In this document: positions 16,490 to 25,420 of the stretch, piece by piece
How positions within the stretch are numbered: the stretch's first letter is position 1
Layout: every line of letters begins with the position of its first letter
The notes under the pieces: generated by a model
The model's input: the letters and a program-made list of their open reading frames with translations, nothing else
What the model was told of the DNA's origin: nothing
The model's database searches: none
Position numbers and translations under genes: made by a program
Source: Nonomuraea rhodomycinica
Lineage (GTDB): Bacteria > Actinomycetota > Actinomycetes > Streptosporangiales > Streptosporangiaceae
Length of the DNA: 64,000 nt
Assembly (NCBI RefSeq): GCF_013363995.1
Contig: NZ_JABWGO010000001.1
Span: 957,993 to 1,021,992 of the forward strand
Direction: 5' to 3'

Positions 16490-18586
16490 TCACCTGACCA
16501 CAGGGGCCTGAGCCCGGAGCGCTCCGTCCGCGCGGCCGGGATCCGGTGCGTCGTCGTGCACCTGGGCGGCGGTGATGGCGACGGTCGTGACGATGTCGGC
16601 GACGGTGGCGCCGCGGGACAGGTCGTTGACGGGCTTGCGCAGCCCTTGGAGCACCGGCCCCACCGCGACGGCTCCGGCGCTGCGCTGGACGGCCTTGTAG
16701 AGGTTGTTGCCGGTGTTGAGATCGGGCACCACGAAGACGGTGGCGCGGCCGGCCACCTGGCTGTCGGGCATCTTGGTCCGCGCCACGCCGGGGTCGACAG
16801 CGGCGTCGTACTGGATGGGCCCCTCCACCGGCAGGTCGGGGCGCAGCTCGCGGATCAGGCCGGTGGCGGCGCGGACCTTGTCGACGTCGGCGCCGGCGCC
16901 CGAGGTCCCCGTCGAGTACGACAGCATGGCGATCCGGGGATCGACGCCGAACAGGGCGGCGGTGCCGGCCGAGGAGATCGCGATGTCGGCCAGCTGCTCG
17001 GCGCTCGGATCGGGGTTGACCGCGCAGTCGCCGTACACGAGCACCCGGTCGGCCAGGCACATGAAGAACACGCTGGAGACCAGCCCCAGGCGCAGGATCT
17101 CGAACGCCGGCCTGATGGTGTGCGCGGTGGTGTGCGCGGCGCCCGAGACCATGCCGTCGGCCATGCCGGTGTGGACCATCAGCGTGCCGAAGTAGGACAC
17201 GTCGGTGACGGTGTCGCGGGCCAGCTCGACGGTCATCCCCCGGTGCGCCCGGACCGCGGCGTACTCGTGGGCGAAACGCTCGCGCAGCTCCCCGTCGAAC
17301 GGGCTGAGCACCCGGGCCTCGTCCAGGTCGAGGCCGAGCTGGGCGGCCTGCGCCCTGATGCGCGCCTCGTCGCCGAGCAGGGTCAGCCGGGCCACGCCGC
17401 GGCGCAGCAGGACGTCGGCCGCGCGCAGGACGCGCGGCTCCTCGCCCTCGGGCAGCACGATGTGCCGGCGCCGGGCACGCGCCCGGTCCAGCAGCTCGTA
17501 CTCGAACATCAGCGGCGTGACGACGTCGGTCTTGGCGATGGCCAGCCGATCGAGCAGCAGCCGGCCGTCGACGTGCTCGGCGAACAGCCGCAGCGCCGTG
17601 TCGATCTTCCCGCCGGCCTGGGGGGTGAACTGGCCCTCCACCGCCGACAGGCGGGTCGCGGTGTCGAAGGTGTCGTGCTCGGTCACGATGACCGGCAGGG
17701 GGACGGCCATGCTGTGCAGCAGCCGGTCCACCGGGACGGGCAGGTCCGCGCCGCCCGTCATGATCACCGCCGACAGAGCCGGGAAGCCCGGCGCCGCGTG
17801 CGCCGCGATCAGCCCGGGCAGGAGCGCGGCGGCCCGGTCGGACGGGATGATCACCGCGGCGCCCTCGGTGTAGCGGTCGAGGATGTTGGGCAGCGACATC
17901 GCGCCGACCATCAGCGCGCTGGCCTCCCGTCCGAGCCCCTCGCGCTCGCCGAGGAAGAGCCGGCCGTCGCAGGCGTCCAGCAGGTCGGCGACGGTGGGCG
18001 CGCGCAGGGAGGGGTCCTCGGGCAGCGTGAACACCGGCGTGGGGTGCGGGATCGCGACGGGCTCGCCGGCCGCCCGGGTGACCACGACGGCGAGCTCCTG
18101 CGCGTGGTGCTGGGCCAGCTGCCGGGACGACAGCTCGACCGCCGCGGCGATCTCCGCGACCGTCCTGCCCCGTCCGCTCACCACGTTGAGCACGGGTGTG
18201 CCCAGGTCCGCGGCGAGCCTGGCGTTGAACTCGAACTCGGTCGGCGCTCCGACGTCGGTGTAGTCGGTGCCGACCACGACCACGGCGTCGCACCGTCCCG
18301 CGAGCGCCCGGTAGCGGGCCACGATGTCGCCGGCCGCGCGGTCGGCGTCGGCGTGCACGTCGTCGTAGGTGACGCCCGTGTACGTCTCGTACGGCGAGCC
18401 GAGCTGGAACCTGCTCCGGACGGTGTTGACCAGGTTGTCCTCGCGTCCCGCCCTGACCACGGGCCGGAACACGCCCACGGTCCCCACCTGCCGGGACAGC
18501 AGGTCCACCATGCCCAGGGCGATCGTGCCCTTGTTGCTTGCGGCCTCGGCCGCCGCGACGTACACCGCTCGTGTCATGGTCACCAT
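16490..18586 (-). CDS. pta: Phosphate acetyltransferase (long form)
   Basis: 698 aa, the long three-domain form. It has an N-terminal DRTGG/P-loop-like region (1-~210, starting TRAVYVAAAEAASNKGTIAL), a central DRTGG domain (~210-370) and a C-terminal catalytic PTA_PTB domain (~375-690). The last carries IVLPEGEEPRVLRAA, ADGMVSGAAHTTAHTIRP and DLNTGNNLYKAVQR. It converts acetyl-CoA + phosphate to acetyl phosphate, the partner step of AckA. Start ATG 18586 has AGGG upstream; ATG 18577 is possible. The long form is usually regulated by NADH or pyruvate in enterobacteria; not testable here. Confidence 0.95.
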   Translation of the reverse strand: MVTMTRAVYVAAAEAASNKGTIALGMVDLLSRQVGTVGVFRPVVRAGREDNLVNTVRSRFQLGSPYETYTGVTYDDVHADADRAAGDIVARYRALAGRCDAVVVVGTDYTDVGAPTEFEFNARLAADLGTPVLNVVSGRGRTVAEIAAAVELSSRQLAQHHAQELAVVVTRAAGEPVAIPHPTPVFTLPEDPSLRAPTVADLLDACDGRLFLGEREGLGREASALMVGAMSLPNILDRYTEGAAVIIPSDRAAALLPGLIAAHAAPGFPALSAVIMTGGADLPVPVDRLLHSMAVPLPVIVTEHDTFDTATRLSAVEGQFTPQAGGKIDTALRLFAEHVDGRLLLDRLAIAKTDVVTPLMFEYELLDRARARRRHIVLPEGEEPRVLRAADVLLRRGVARLTLLGDEARIRAQAAQLGLDLDEARVLSPFDGELRERFAHEYAAVRAHRGMTVELARDTVTDVSYFGTLMVHTGMADGMVSGAAHTTAHTIRPAFEILRLGLVSSVFFMCLADRVLVYGDCAVNPDPSAEQLADIAISSAGTAALFGVDPRIAMLSYSTGTSGAGADVDKVRAATGLIRELRPDLPVEGPIQYDAAVDPGVARTKMPDSQVAGRATVFVVPDLNTGNNLYKAVQRSAGAVAVGPVLQGLRKPVNDLSRGATVADIVTTVAITAAQVHDDAPDPGRADGALRAQAPVVR

Positions 18587-18622
18587 TGTCCGCCCTGGCG
18601 CGGTGGCCGGGCGGTGGGGTGA

Positions 18623-19228
18623 TCAGCAGCGGGCGGGCGGCGCGGCCGGAGGCAGGGGGGTGGCGCCGTCCGGGCGGAGGGCGTCGAGCAGCAGCACCAG
18701 CGAGCGGCGCCAGCCCTCGTCCGGCTCGCCGGCCGGTCGCAGCGTGCTGAGCAGCATGCCGAGGATCCGCACCAGGTCGTCCGGCTCCAGGTCGGCGCGC
18801 ACCTGGCGGGCGGCCTGGGCGTTGCGCATGAGCCGGGTGAGCGGCTCGATGAAGCGGGACGCCAGGTCGGCGGTGAGCGCTCCCGCGTCCTTGGCCGTGG
18901 CCAGGATGCCCGGCTGCCCCGACCCGAGGGCCAGCACGGTCTCCAGCATGACGGACATGCCGCGCAGCGGGTCGGGCTCGGCGAGCGCACGGGTGATCGC
19001 CGGCTCGATCTCCTCGCGCATCAGCTCCTCGACGACCTCGCGGACGAGCTTCTCCTTGCTCGGGAAGTGGCGGTAGAGCGTCGCCAGCCCCACCCCGGCC
19101 CGCTGGGCGATCTCCTCCAGCGTGACGCCGCCGCCGGCCTCGGCGAACGCCGCCCTGGCCGTACGGGTGATCCGCTCCGCGTTGCGAGCCGCGTCGGCGC
19201 GCCGGCGGCGGGGCGCGTCGGTGCTCAT
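18623..19228 (-). CDS. TetR-family repressor (likely of the divergent P450)
   Basis: 201 aa. The N-terminal helix-turn-helix (about 15-62) reads ITRTARAAFAEAGGGVTLEE then RAGVGLATLYRHFPSKEKLV, the classic TetR signature. The helical ligand domain fills the rest. It starts 94 bp from a divergent cytochrome P450 gene, and a nested palindrome lies in the gap, so autorepression and control of the P450 are likely. Ligand unknown. Confidence 0.92.
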   Translation of the reverse strand: MSTDAPRRRRADAARNAERITRTARAAFAEAGGGVTLEEIAQRAGVGLATLYRHFPSKEKLVREVVEELMREEIEPAITRALAEPDPLRGMSVMLETVLALGSGQPGILATAKDAGALTADLASRFIEPLTRLMRNAQAARQVRADLEPDDLVRILGMLLSTLRPAGEPDEGWRRSLVLLLDALRPDGATPLPPAAPPARC

Positions 19229-19237
19229 GCACCCAGC

Positions 19238-19299
19238 GTAACAGGTGAGAGTTGGGTCTCACTTCCTGTGTTACGGTGGAAATGAGAGGCTGGTATCAG
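19238..19299. promoter_or_regulatory. TetR operator and P450 promoter
   Basis: Nested dyad: outer arms GTAACA (19238-19243) and TGTTAC (19269-19274), inner arms GTGAGA (19245-19250) and TCTCAC (19257-19262). For the P450 gene TTACGG (19271-19276), 17 bases, TATCAG (19294-19299) form a promoter whose -35 overlaps the outer arm. AAGGAG at 19309-19314 is its ribosome site. Confidence 0.65.
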
Positions 19300-19321
19300 T
19301 TAAGTGAGAAGGAGCCGGTTG

Positions 19322-20530
19322 ATGACCGAGATCCCGACGTTTCCGCTGCCGCCGCTGTTCGGCGACCCCGGGCCGTACGACGCCGAGGACTATCGGCGGC
19401 TGCGCGCCGACGGGCCGGTCGTCCGCCTGCCCCTCGCCACGGGCGGCCCCGACGTGTGGCTCGTCACCCAGTACGCCGAGGTGCGCAAGGTGCTCAGCGA
19501 CCCGGCGCACTTCAGCAACGCCGCCCGCGGCCCGGACGGCCGCCTCGCCGACCGTTCGGACGAGTCGCTGAAGGGCTTCGTCATCGGCAACCCGCTGATG
19601 TACGACCCCCCGGAGCACACCCGGCTGCGCCGCCTGCTGACCGGCCAGTTCACCGTGGCCAGGATGCGGCACCTGCGGCCGCGCATCGAGCAGATCGTGA
19701 CCGAGCACCTGGACGCCATGGAGGCCGCCGGGCCGCCCGCCGACCTGGTGCAGGCGTTCTCGTTGCCGGTCCCCTCGCTGGTGATCTGCGAGCTGCTCGG
19801 CGTCCCGTACGCCGACCGCGAGGACTTCCAGCGGCGCAGCAACCGGCTCCTGGACATGACGCTGGACCGGGAGGCGCACGCCGCCAACACCGCCGAGATG
19901 AACGCGTACATGTACGGGCTGATCGCCCGCGAGCGCGCCGAGCCGGGTGACGAGCTGCTCGGCCTGCTGGTGCGCGAGCACGGCGACGACCTCACCGACG
20001 ACGAGCTGCTCGGGATCGGCAACACGCTGCTGGTGGCCGGGCACGAGACGACCGCCAACATGCTCAGCCTGGGCACGCTGCTGCTCCTGCACCGGCCGGA
20101 CCAGGCCGCCGTCATCCGCGACGAGCCCGACGCCGTCACCCCGGCCGTGGAGGAGCTGCTGCGCTACCTGACCGTGGCGCACCGCGCCGGGCCGCCCCGG
20201 CACGCCACCGAGGACATCACGCTCGGCGGCCGGCAGATCAAGGCCGGCGACCTGGTGATCCCGTCGCTGCTGGCCGCCAACCGGGACGAGGCGTTCGTCA
20301 AGGAGCCCGACGAGCTCGACGTCACCCGCGACGCCGCCGGGCACATCGCCTTCGGGCACGGCGTCCACCACTGCCTGGGCGCGCCGCTGGCCCGGCTGGA
20401 GATGCAGGTCGCCTTCCCCGCGCTGCTGCGGCGCTTCCCGGGGCTGAAGCTCGGGGTGCCGTTCGAGAGCCTGCGCTTCCGGCTGCAGTCGACCGTCTAC
20501 GGGGTGGAGTCGCTGCCCGTGACCTGGTGA
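19322..20530 (+). CDS. Cytochrome P450
   Basis: 402 aa soluble bacterial P450. The I-helix oxygen-activation motif AGHETTANML is at about 240, the ExxR pair is in EELLRYLTV, and the heme-binding loop FGHGVHHCLGAPLAR at about 345 holds the axial Cys. Start ATG 19322 has AAGGAG seven bases upstream. Length and motifs fit CYP105/107-like monooxygenases of actinomycetes, which hydroxylate varied small molecules using ferredoxin. No ferredoxin gene adjoins it. Probably controlled by the divergent TetR. Substrate not predictable. Confidence 0.94.
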   Translation: MTEIPTFPLPPLFGDPGPYDAEDYRRLRADGPVVRLPLATGGPDVWLVTQYAEVRKVLSDPAHFSNAARGPDGRLADRSDESLKGFVIGNPLMYDPPEHTRLRRLLTGQFTVARMRHLRPRIEQIVTEHLDAMEAAGPPADLVQAFSLPVPSLVICELLGVPYADREDFQRRSNRLLDMTLDREAHAANTAEMNAYMYGLIARERAEPGDELLGLLVREHGDDLTDDELLGIGNTLLVAGHETTANMLSLGTLLLLHRPDQAAVIRDEPDAVTPAVEELLRYLTVAHRAGPPRHATEDITLGGRQIKAGDLVIPSLLAANRDEAFVKEPDELDVTRDAAGHIAFGHGVHHCLGAPLARLEMQVAFPALLRRFPGLKLGVPFESLRFRLQSTVYGVESLPVTW

Positions 20531-20829
20531 TCAGCCGGCGGACCGCCCCCGCCCTCCAGGTAGGCGGGCGGCCTGCCGCCCGGAAAGAGCCGCTCGCCCG
20601 CGCCCAGGATCACGGGGAAGGCCAGCAGCCGGTACTCGTCGACCAGGTCCTCGGTCATCAGCGCATGGACCACGCTCCGGCTGCCGGCGACGATCACGTC
20701 GCGCTCCTCGCGTCCGACGGCGTCGAGGAGGTCGCCGTCGACGACCTTCGAGCTCGCCCAGGCGGAGACGTCGGTCAGCGTCCGGGAGGCCGGCCCGCGC
20801 CCCGAGGTCGAACCGCGCGTGCGCGACAC
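20497..20829 (-). pseudogene. C-terminal fragment of a RibD-like (dihydrofolate reductase family) protein
   Basis: 110 codons, of which about 20545-20780 match the C-terminal half of the RibD_C/DHFR-like family: ASRTLTDVSAWASSKVV, VIVAGSRSVVHALM, VDEYRLLAFPVILGAGERLF. The N-terminal ~90 residues with the NADPH-binding start are absent. The frame opens with unrelated SRTRGSTSGRG, and its 3' end runs 34 bp into the P450 gene. I take it as a truncated, probably non-functional gene whose 5' end was replaced by the promoter of the next TetR gene. Confidence 0.65.
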
Positions 20830-20833
20830 CGGG

Positions 20834-20880
20834 TTGCGCCGGGATCCCGGCGCGGCCTATCTTGGACCGGTCGTTCCAAG
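20834..20880 (+). promoter_or_regulatory. Promoter and operator of TetR gene 20897
   Basis: TTGCGC (20834-20839), 18 bases, TATCTT (20858-20863) make a promoter. A palindrome, CTTGGA (20861-20866) and TCCAAG (20875-20880), overlaps the -10 and start point, as expected for an autorepressor site. Confidence 0.6.
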
Positions 20881-20896
20881 TTAGGGGGTGGCGGTA

Positions 20897-21496
20897 ATGC
20901 CCGACGTCAAGCACTTCGATCCGGACGCGGTCCTCGACCAGGTGGTACGCCTGTTCTGGCGGCGCGGCGCCGACACCACCGGCATCGCCGAGATCGTGGA
21001 GACGACCGGTCTCAGCCGCTCCAGCCTCTACGCGACCTTCGGCGGCAAGACGCGGTTGCAGGCGGCCGCCCTGGGCCGTTACCTGGAGCGGCAGTCACGG
21101 CCGGTGTTCGACGCCCTGGCCGCCGACACCCGCGGCCTGCCCGCCATCACCGCGTTCTTCGAACGACTGGTGGCGGCGCGCTGCTCGGGCGAGCACGCCC
21201 GGTGGGGATGCCTGGTCACCAACACCCACGCCACGGCCGGCGGCGCCCTTCCCGAGATCCGCGAGCACCTGGACCGTCACCACGACGCGCTCCGGGCGGC
21301 GATGCGCACCGCTCTGCAGGCCGCCCGCGCCGAGGGCGGCCTCCGGCCCGGCCTGGACCTGGAGGCGGCCGCCGAGGCCCTGACCCTGCAGGCGTACGCG
21401 GTCAACCTGCGCTCGCGAGCCGGCGCCGAGGCGGCCGAGTTGCTGGCGGCCGTGCGCGCCGTCCTGGACGGTTTCACCACTACCGAGGAGAGATGA
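20897..21496 (+). CDS. TetR/AcrR-family regulator
   Basis: 199 aa. The helix-turn-helix (about 8-55) reads AVLDQVVRLFWRRGADTTGI then TTGLSRSSLYATFGGKTRL; the rest is a TetR_C helical domain with CLVTNTHATAG, typical of the group near YxaF/LmrA-type regulators. ATG 20897 follows a purine-rich AGGGGGTGG. It is co-transcribed with the AhpD-like gene (stop and start overlap), so it probably controls both through the CTTGGA/TCCAAG operator. Confidence 0.9.
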   Translation: MPDVKHFDPDAVLDQVVRLFWRRGADTTGIAEIVETTGLSRSSLYATFGGKTRLQAAALGRYLERQSRPVFDALAADTRGLPAITAFFERLVAARCSGEHARWGCLVTNTHATAGGALPEIREHLDRHHDALRAAMRTALQAARAEGGLRPGLDLEAAAEALTLQAYAVNLRSRAGAEAAELLAAVRAVLDGFTTTEER

Positions 21497-22059
21497 TGAA
21501 CGGTTTCCGCGTGTACGACGAGAGCGACGCCCCCGAGGCCGCCCGCCCGATGCTGGAGGCGGCCAGGAAGCGGATGGGCTTCGTGACCACGCTGAACGGG
21601 GTGATGGCCGAGTCGCCGGAACTGCTGGCGGGCTACAACGCGCTGGCCGAGCAGTTCGGCAGGTCGTCGCTGCCGGCGGCGGCCAAGCAGGTGGTGCTCA
21701 TCACGGCCAGCGTGGAGAACGGCTGTGAGTACTGCGTGGCCGCGCACTCCACCCTCGCGCTGCGCGCACGCGTGCCCGCCGAGGTCGTCGAGGCGCTGCG
21801 CGCCGGCCGGCCCCTCCCCGACCAGGCGCTGGAGGCGGTCCGCCGCCTCACCCGTACGGTGGTGGCCCAGCGCGGCTGGGTGGAGGAGAGCGAGATCGAG
21901 GCGTTCCTGGCCGCCGGCCACACCCGCCGCCACGTGCTGGACATCGTGCTCGGCGTCGGCATGAAGACGCTGTCGAACTACACCAACCACATAGCCCACA
22001 CCCCGCTCGACCCGGCCTGGCAGGACCAGGAGTGGACCCGGGAGCAGGCGGCGCTCTGA
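21496..22059 (+). CDS. Carboxymuconolactone decarboxylase / AhpD-like protein
   Basis: 187 aa. An AhpD-like fold with redox motif ENGCEYCVAAHS (CxxC followed by His), as in alkylhydroperoxidase-like proteins, which reduce peroxides or relay disulfides. ATG 21496 is five bases from GAGGAG; ATG 21493, one codon earlier, overlaps the TetR stop. The linked TetR suggests induction by an electrophile or oxidant. Exact substrate unknown. Confidence 0.88.
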   Translation: MNGFRVYDESDAPEAARPMLEAARKRMGFVTTLNGVMAESPELLAGYNALAEQFGRSSLPAAAKQVVLITASVENGCEYCVAAHSTLALRARVPAEVVEALRAGRPLPDQALEAVRRLTRTVVAQRGWVEESEIEAFLAAGHTRRHVLDIVLGVGMKTLSNYTNHIAHTPLDPAWQDQEWTREQAAL

Positions 22060-22064
22060 CCACG

Positions 22065-22946
22065 TCACCGAGCGTCCGCCGGGCCGGCGCCCCCTTCGGG
22101 GACGACGGCCACGGGGCACAGCGCGGTCTCGGTCATCGCCCTGGCCACCGTGCCGAGAGCGCCGCCGGGCCGCGTGCGGTCCGCGCCGACGACGAGCAGG
22201 CCGGCCCCCTCGGAGGCGACGCGCAGGGCCTCACGCGCGGGCGCGATCAGCGCGCGGAGTTCGAGGCGGACGTCCGGGTGCCCGGCCCGCCGGGCCGCCA
22301 GGCGTTCGTCCATGCGGGCTCGCGCCGCCGTCCTCAGCGCGTCGGCGTCCGGGAGCGGGTCGATCTCGACGCCCCAGGCCATGCCCTTGACGTGGATGAG
22401 GTGCAGCGCGATCACCGGCAGTGACCGCAGGGCGGCCTCCGTGAAGGCGAATTCCACCGCTTCGTCCGGAGTGGCGGGCGCCAGCCCCAGCACGAGCGGC
22501 CCGCGGTGCGTCTGCGCGGGAACCGGGCCCGGACCGCGCACCACCACCACGGGCGCCCGCGCGCCGGCCGCCACGGACGCGGCCACGGAGCCGACGACGG
22601 AGCGGGCCGGCGCGCCCAGCCCGCGCGAGCCGACCACGACGAGGCCGGCGCCGGCCGACAGCTCCACGAGCCGCTCGGCCGCCGAGCCCTCGCACAGGTC
22701 GGTGGCGACGTCGGTGACCGAGCCGGTCGAGCGGGCGCAGTCCGCGCCGTGGTGGAGCACGTGCTCGGCGGCCTTGCGCAGGTGCGCCTTCGCCTCCGGT
22801 GGCGCCGCCCCGTACGGCCAGCGCCAGGCGTGCGCGATGGTCAGGGGCAGGCCCCTCAGCTCGCACTCGTCCACGGCCCACAGCAGGGCCTGTACGGAGA
22901 AGTCGGAGCCGTCGTAGCCGACGACCACTCGGGGCTGTCCCCCCAT
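22065..22946 (-). CDS. Universal stress protein, two UspA domains
   Basis: 293 aa with tandem UspA domains (1-~145 and ~155-293). The first has the ATP-binding loop GSRGLGAPARSVVGSVA (G-x2-G-x9-G-S); the second is degenerate in the last Gly/Ser position (GADRTRPGGALGTVA). Start ATG 22946 has GAGGTGGAG just upstream. It lies 80 bp downstream of the P-type ATPase-hemerythrin gene on the same strand and is likely co-transcribed. UspA proteins of this type are dormancy/hypoxia markers in mycobacteria, which agrees with the DosR-like boxes before the ATPase. Confidence 0.92.
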   Translation of the reverse strand: MGGQPRVVVGYDGSDFSVQALLWAVDECELRGLPLTIAHAWRWPYGAAPPEAKAHLRKAAEHVLHHGADCARSTGSVTDVATDLCEGSAAERLVELSAGAGLVVVGSRGLGAPARSVVGSVAASVAAGARAPVVVVRGPGPVPAQTHRGPLVLGLAPATPDEAVEFAFTEAALRSLPVIALHLIHVKGMAWGVEIDPLPDADALRTAARARMDERLAARRAGHPDVRLELRALIAPAREALRVASEGAGLLVVGADRTRPGGALGTVARAMTETALCPVAVVPEGGAGPADAR

Positions 22947-23026
22947 GCTCTCCACCTCGCTCCCGTCTCCCGCCGCGGTGACCTGATCACGGGGGAGGCT
23001 GGGCGAGGCCCCGGGGGCGCGGGCCG

Positions 23027-25420
23027 TCACTCCTCCCTCTGCCCCACGAGGGAGAAGTACGCCTCCTCCTCCTGCGCGAAGTGCAGCGTCAGGACGGCGT
23101 GCAGCCCGTACAGGCAGGCACGCAGGTCGTCCACCTGCTCGGGGAGCAGTCCGCGGGCGGAGGCCAGTTCCAGATGCCGCCCGAGCCGGGCCACCAGCCT
23201 CCCGATCTCGGCGTGGGCCCTGCTCATGGGGGCGGTCGCCTCCGGATCGCCGAGCAGACCGCCCAGCGCCGGGTACAACCGGCTCTCCTCGGCCCGCTCG
23301 TGCGGCAGGACCTCGTCCACCAGCACGTCGTGGACGCGGCGCAGCCGGGGAAGGACCACCGCGGACGGCCGGTCGAGCGCGTCGGCGGTCTCCCGCAGCA
23401 GGTCGAGGGCCGGGCGCAGGCGGGCGTGCTCCTCGTCGAAGCGGTGCAGCAGGTCCCCCGTGGGCGCGTCCACGGGCACGCGCGTGCCGTGCCCGCCGCT
23501 CAGCGCCCGCAGCGCGTTGAGGGTGACGGCGACGTCGATGGCCTCCTGCAGCAGCGCGCCCGAGGCGGGCGGCAGGGCGCCGAGCGCCGCCGCGAGCATC
23601 GCGAGCAGGGAGAGTCCCATGCCGGCGCCGGCGCTCTGCACGGCGATCCGTCGCGCCCGGCGGGCCACGTCCATCGCGTCGGCCAGGCGGTCGAGCCGAT
23701 CGGTGGTGAGCACCACGTCGGCCGCCTGCGTAGAGGCCGCCGACCCGCGCGCGCCCATCGCGACGCCGACCTGGGCGGCGGCCAGGGCCGGGGCGTCGTT
23801 GACGCCGTCGCCCACCATGACGGTGGTCGCCCGCCCGGCCTCCGCCCGCACCCCGGCCACCTTCTGGGCGGGCGTGCGCTCGGCGAGCACCTCGTCCACG
23901 TCGAGGACGGCCGCGACGCTCTCGGCGACCTCCACGTGGTCCCCGGTGAGCATGACGATCCGCTCGATCCCGGCCGTCCGGAGCCTGCGCAGGGTACGGG
24001 CGGCGTCCGTGCGCACCGCGTCCCGCAGGAAGATCACTCCGGCGAGCTCGCCGTTCACGCACACCCACACCGTCATCGCGCTGTCGAGGGCCGCCCTGGA
24101 CCGCTGCGTGGCCGTCCAGGGCGAGGAGGTGCCCGGGGGCGCCTTGCCCACCTGCACCTGCCGCCCCTCGACGACGCCCGCGGTGCCGCGGCCCGGCTCC
24201 TCCTGGACCTCCGCCGCCGCCGGCACGTCGAGCCCGCGCCAGGTCGCCGACCGGACGACGGCGGCGGCCAGCACGTGCGAGGACACCTGGTCGACCGCGG
24301 CCGCGAGCCGCAGCACCTCCTCCGCCGGGTGACCGGGCGCGGGAACGACGTCCACCACCTCGGGGCGCCCGCGGGTGAGGGTGCCGGTCTTGTCCAGCAC
24401 GAGGGTACGGGCCCGGCCCAGGGTCTCCAGCGCGCCGCCGCCCTTGACGACGACGCCGGTGCGGGCCGTCCGGGACAGCCCGGAGGCGATGGCCGCCGGG
24501 GCGGCCAGCAGCAGGGGGCACGGTGTGGCGACGACCAGCACCGCCACCGCCCGCACGGCGTCGCCCGACAGCGCCCACGCCAGCCCGGCGACGACCAGCG
24601 TCAGGGGCAGGAACCAGGCCGCGAACCGGTCGGCCAGCCGCACGACCGGAGCCGTGTCCGCCTCGGTCTCGCGGGCCAGCCGCACCACGCCCGCGTACGT
24701 GCTCTCCTCGGCGGTCCCGGTGGCCCGCAGGTCGAACGCCGGTCCGGCGTTCACCACGCCGCTGCGCACGCTCTCGCCGGCGAGGTGCTCCACGGGCAGC
24801 GGCTCGCCCGTCAGCGCGGACTCGTCCAGCACCGCCTCGTGACGCACGACCACCCCGTCGACCGGGACCAGTTCGCCGGCCGGGACCACGAGCAGGTCGC
24901 CGCGCCGCACCTCCGAGACGTCCACCCGCGCGCCGCCGTCCGAGCCGTGCCGATGGGCCCAGCGCGGCGCCCGCTCGTACAGCGCCGTCAGGTCGCGCCG
25001 CGCCCTGCGCAGGGCGTACTCCTCCAGCGCCCGGCCGGTCGCCAGCATGACCGCGATCAGGGCGCCGGCCAGGTACTCCCCGACCGCGAGCGCCCCCACC
25101 AGGGCGAGCACCGCGATCGCGTCCACGCCCAGCCGGCCGGCCCGCAACGCCGACACGACCCACCAGAGCGCCGGGACCACGGCCACGACCGTGCCCGCCG
25201 CCCAGCAGACCTCGGCCGCCTCGCCGAGCCCGGCCAGGCGCAGCACGCCACCGGCGGTGAGAGCCACGAGCGTGACGCCCAGGAACGCGGCGAGCCCGAA
25301 ACGCTTCACCTTCTCAGGCTGCGGGAACCACGGCCACCCCTCCAGGGCCTTTCGGCCTGCCCCGCGGGGCCGATGGCCATCGCCCCGTCCCCCAGGCGAA
25401 GGGCCCGGAATTATCAGCAT
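23027..25420 (-). CDS. Heavy-metal P-type ATPase with C-terminal hemerythrin domain
   Basis: Up to 797 aa. The transport core shows the membrane motif TPCPLLLAAP, phosphorylation site DKTGTLTRG, the TGE-type loop (DESALTGEP) and the hinge MVGDGVNDAPAL. No N-terminal HMA domain. From about residue 640 a hemerythrin-like four-helix domain follows (HRFDEEHARL, EVLPHERAEESRLYP, MSRAHAEIGRLV, LTLHFAQEEEAYF), whose His/Glu residues could hold a di-iron centre that senses O2 or NO. ATG 25420 gives the longest frame but has no ribosome site. DosR-like boxes lie inside that extension, so GTG 25309 (KVKRFGLAAFLG) may be the real start. UspA follows. Ion unknown. Confidence 0.85.
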   Translation of the reverse strand: MLIIPGPSPGGRGDGHRPRGAGRKALEGWPWFPQPEKVKRFGLAAFLGVTLVALTAGGVLRLAGLGEAAEVCWAAGTVVAVVPALWWVVSALRAGRLGVDAIAVLALVGALAVGEYLAGALIAVMLATGRALEEYALRRARRDLTALYERAPRWAHRHGSDGGARVDVSEVRRGDLLVVPAGELVPVDGVVVRHEAVLDESALTGEPLPVEHLAGESVRSGVVNAGPAFDLRATGTAEESTYAGVVRLARETEADTAPVVRLADRFAAWFLPLTLVVAGLAWALSGDAVRAVAVLVVATPCPLLLAAPAAIASGLSRTARTGVVVKGGGALETLGRARTLVLDKTGTLTRGRPEVVDVVPAPGHPAEEVLRLAAAVDQVSSHVLAAAVVRSATWRGLDVPAAAEVQEEPGRGTAGVVEGRQVQVGKAPPGTSSPWTATQRSRAALDSAMTVWVCVNGELAGVIFLRDAVRTDAARTLRRLRTAGIERIVMLTGDHVEVAESVAAVLDVDEVLAERTPAQKVAGVRAEAGRATTVMVGDGVNDAPALAAAQVGVAMGARGSAASTQAADVVLTTDRLDRLADAMDVARRARRIAVQSAGAGMGLSLLAMLAAALGALPPASGALLQEAIDVAVTLNALRALSGGHGTRVPVDAPTGDLLHRFDEEHARLRPALDLLRETADALDRPSAVVLPRLRRVHDVLVDEVLPHERAEESRLYPALGGLLGDPEATAPMSRAHAEIGRLVARLGRHLELASARGLLPEQVDDLRACLYGLHAVLTLHFAQEEEAYFSLVGQREE
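25344..25378 (-). promoter_or_regulatory. Paired DosR/DevR-like boxes
   Basis: Two sites 21 bp apart, centre to centre. Proximal 25344-25358 is AGGGCCTTTCGGCCT, close to the mycobacterial GGGACTTT..G.CCC pattern. Distal 25366-25378 is GGGGCCGATGGCC, followed by a perfect CGATGGCCATCG palindrome. The proximal centre is 42 bp before GTG 25309, the usual DosR distance to a transcription start. Whether they are real sites or coding sequence depends on the true start. Confidence 0.5.

Noticed and set aside
16236..19262. 1008-codon minus frame over ackA, pta and TetR
   Set aside because: Arg/Gly/Pro/His-rich composition and no family match; frame shadow in GC-rich DNA.
22065..25163. Very long minus frame (1032 codons) across the UspA and ATPase genes
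   Set aside because: Only its UspA end is real; the rest is the Gly/Arg-rich shadow of the ATPase gene.
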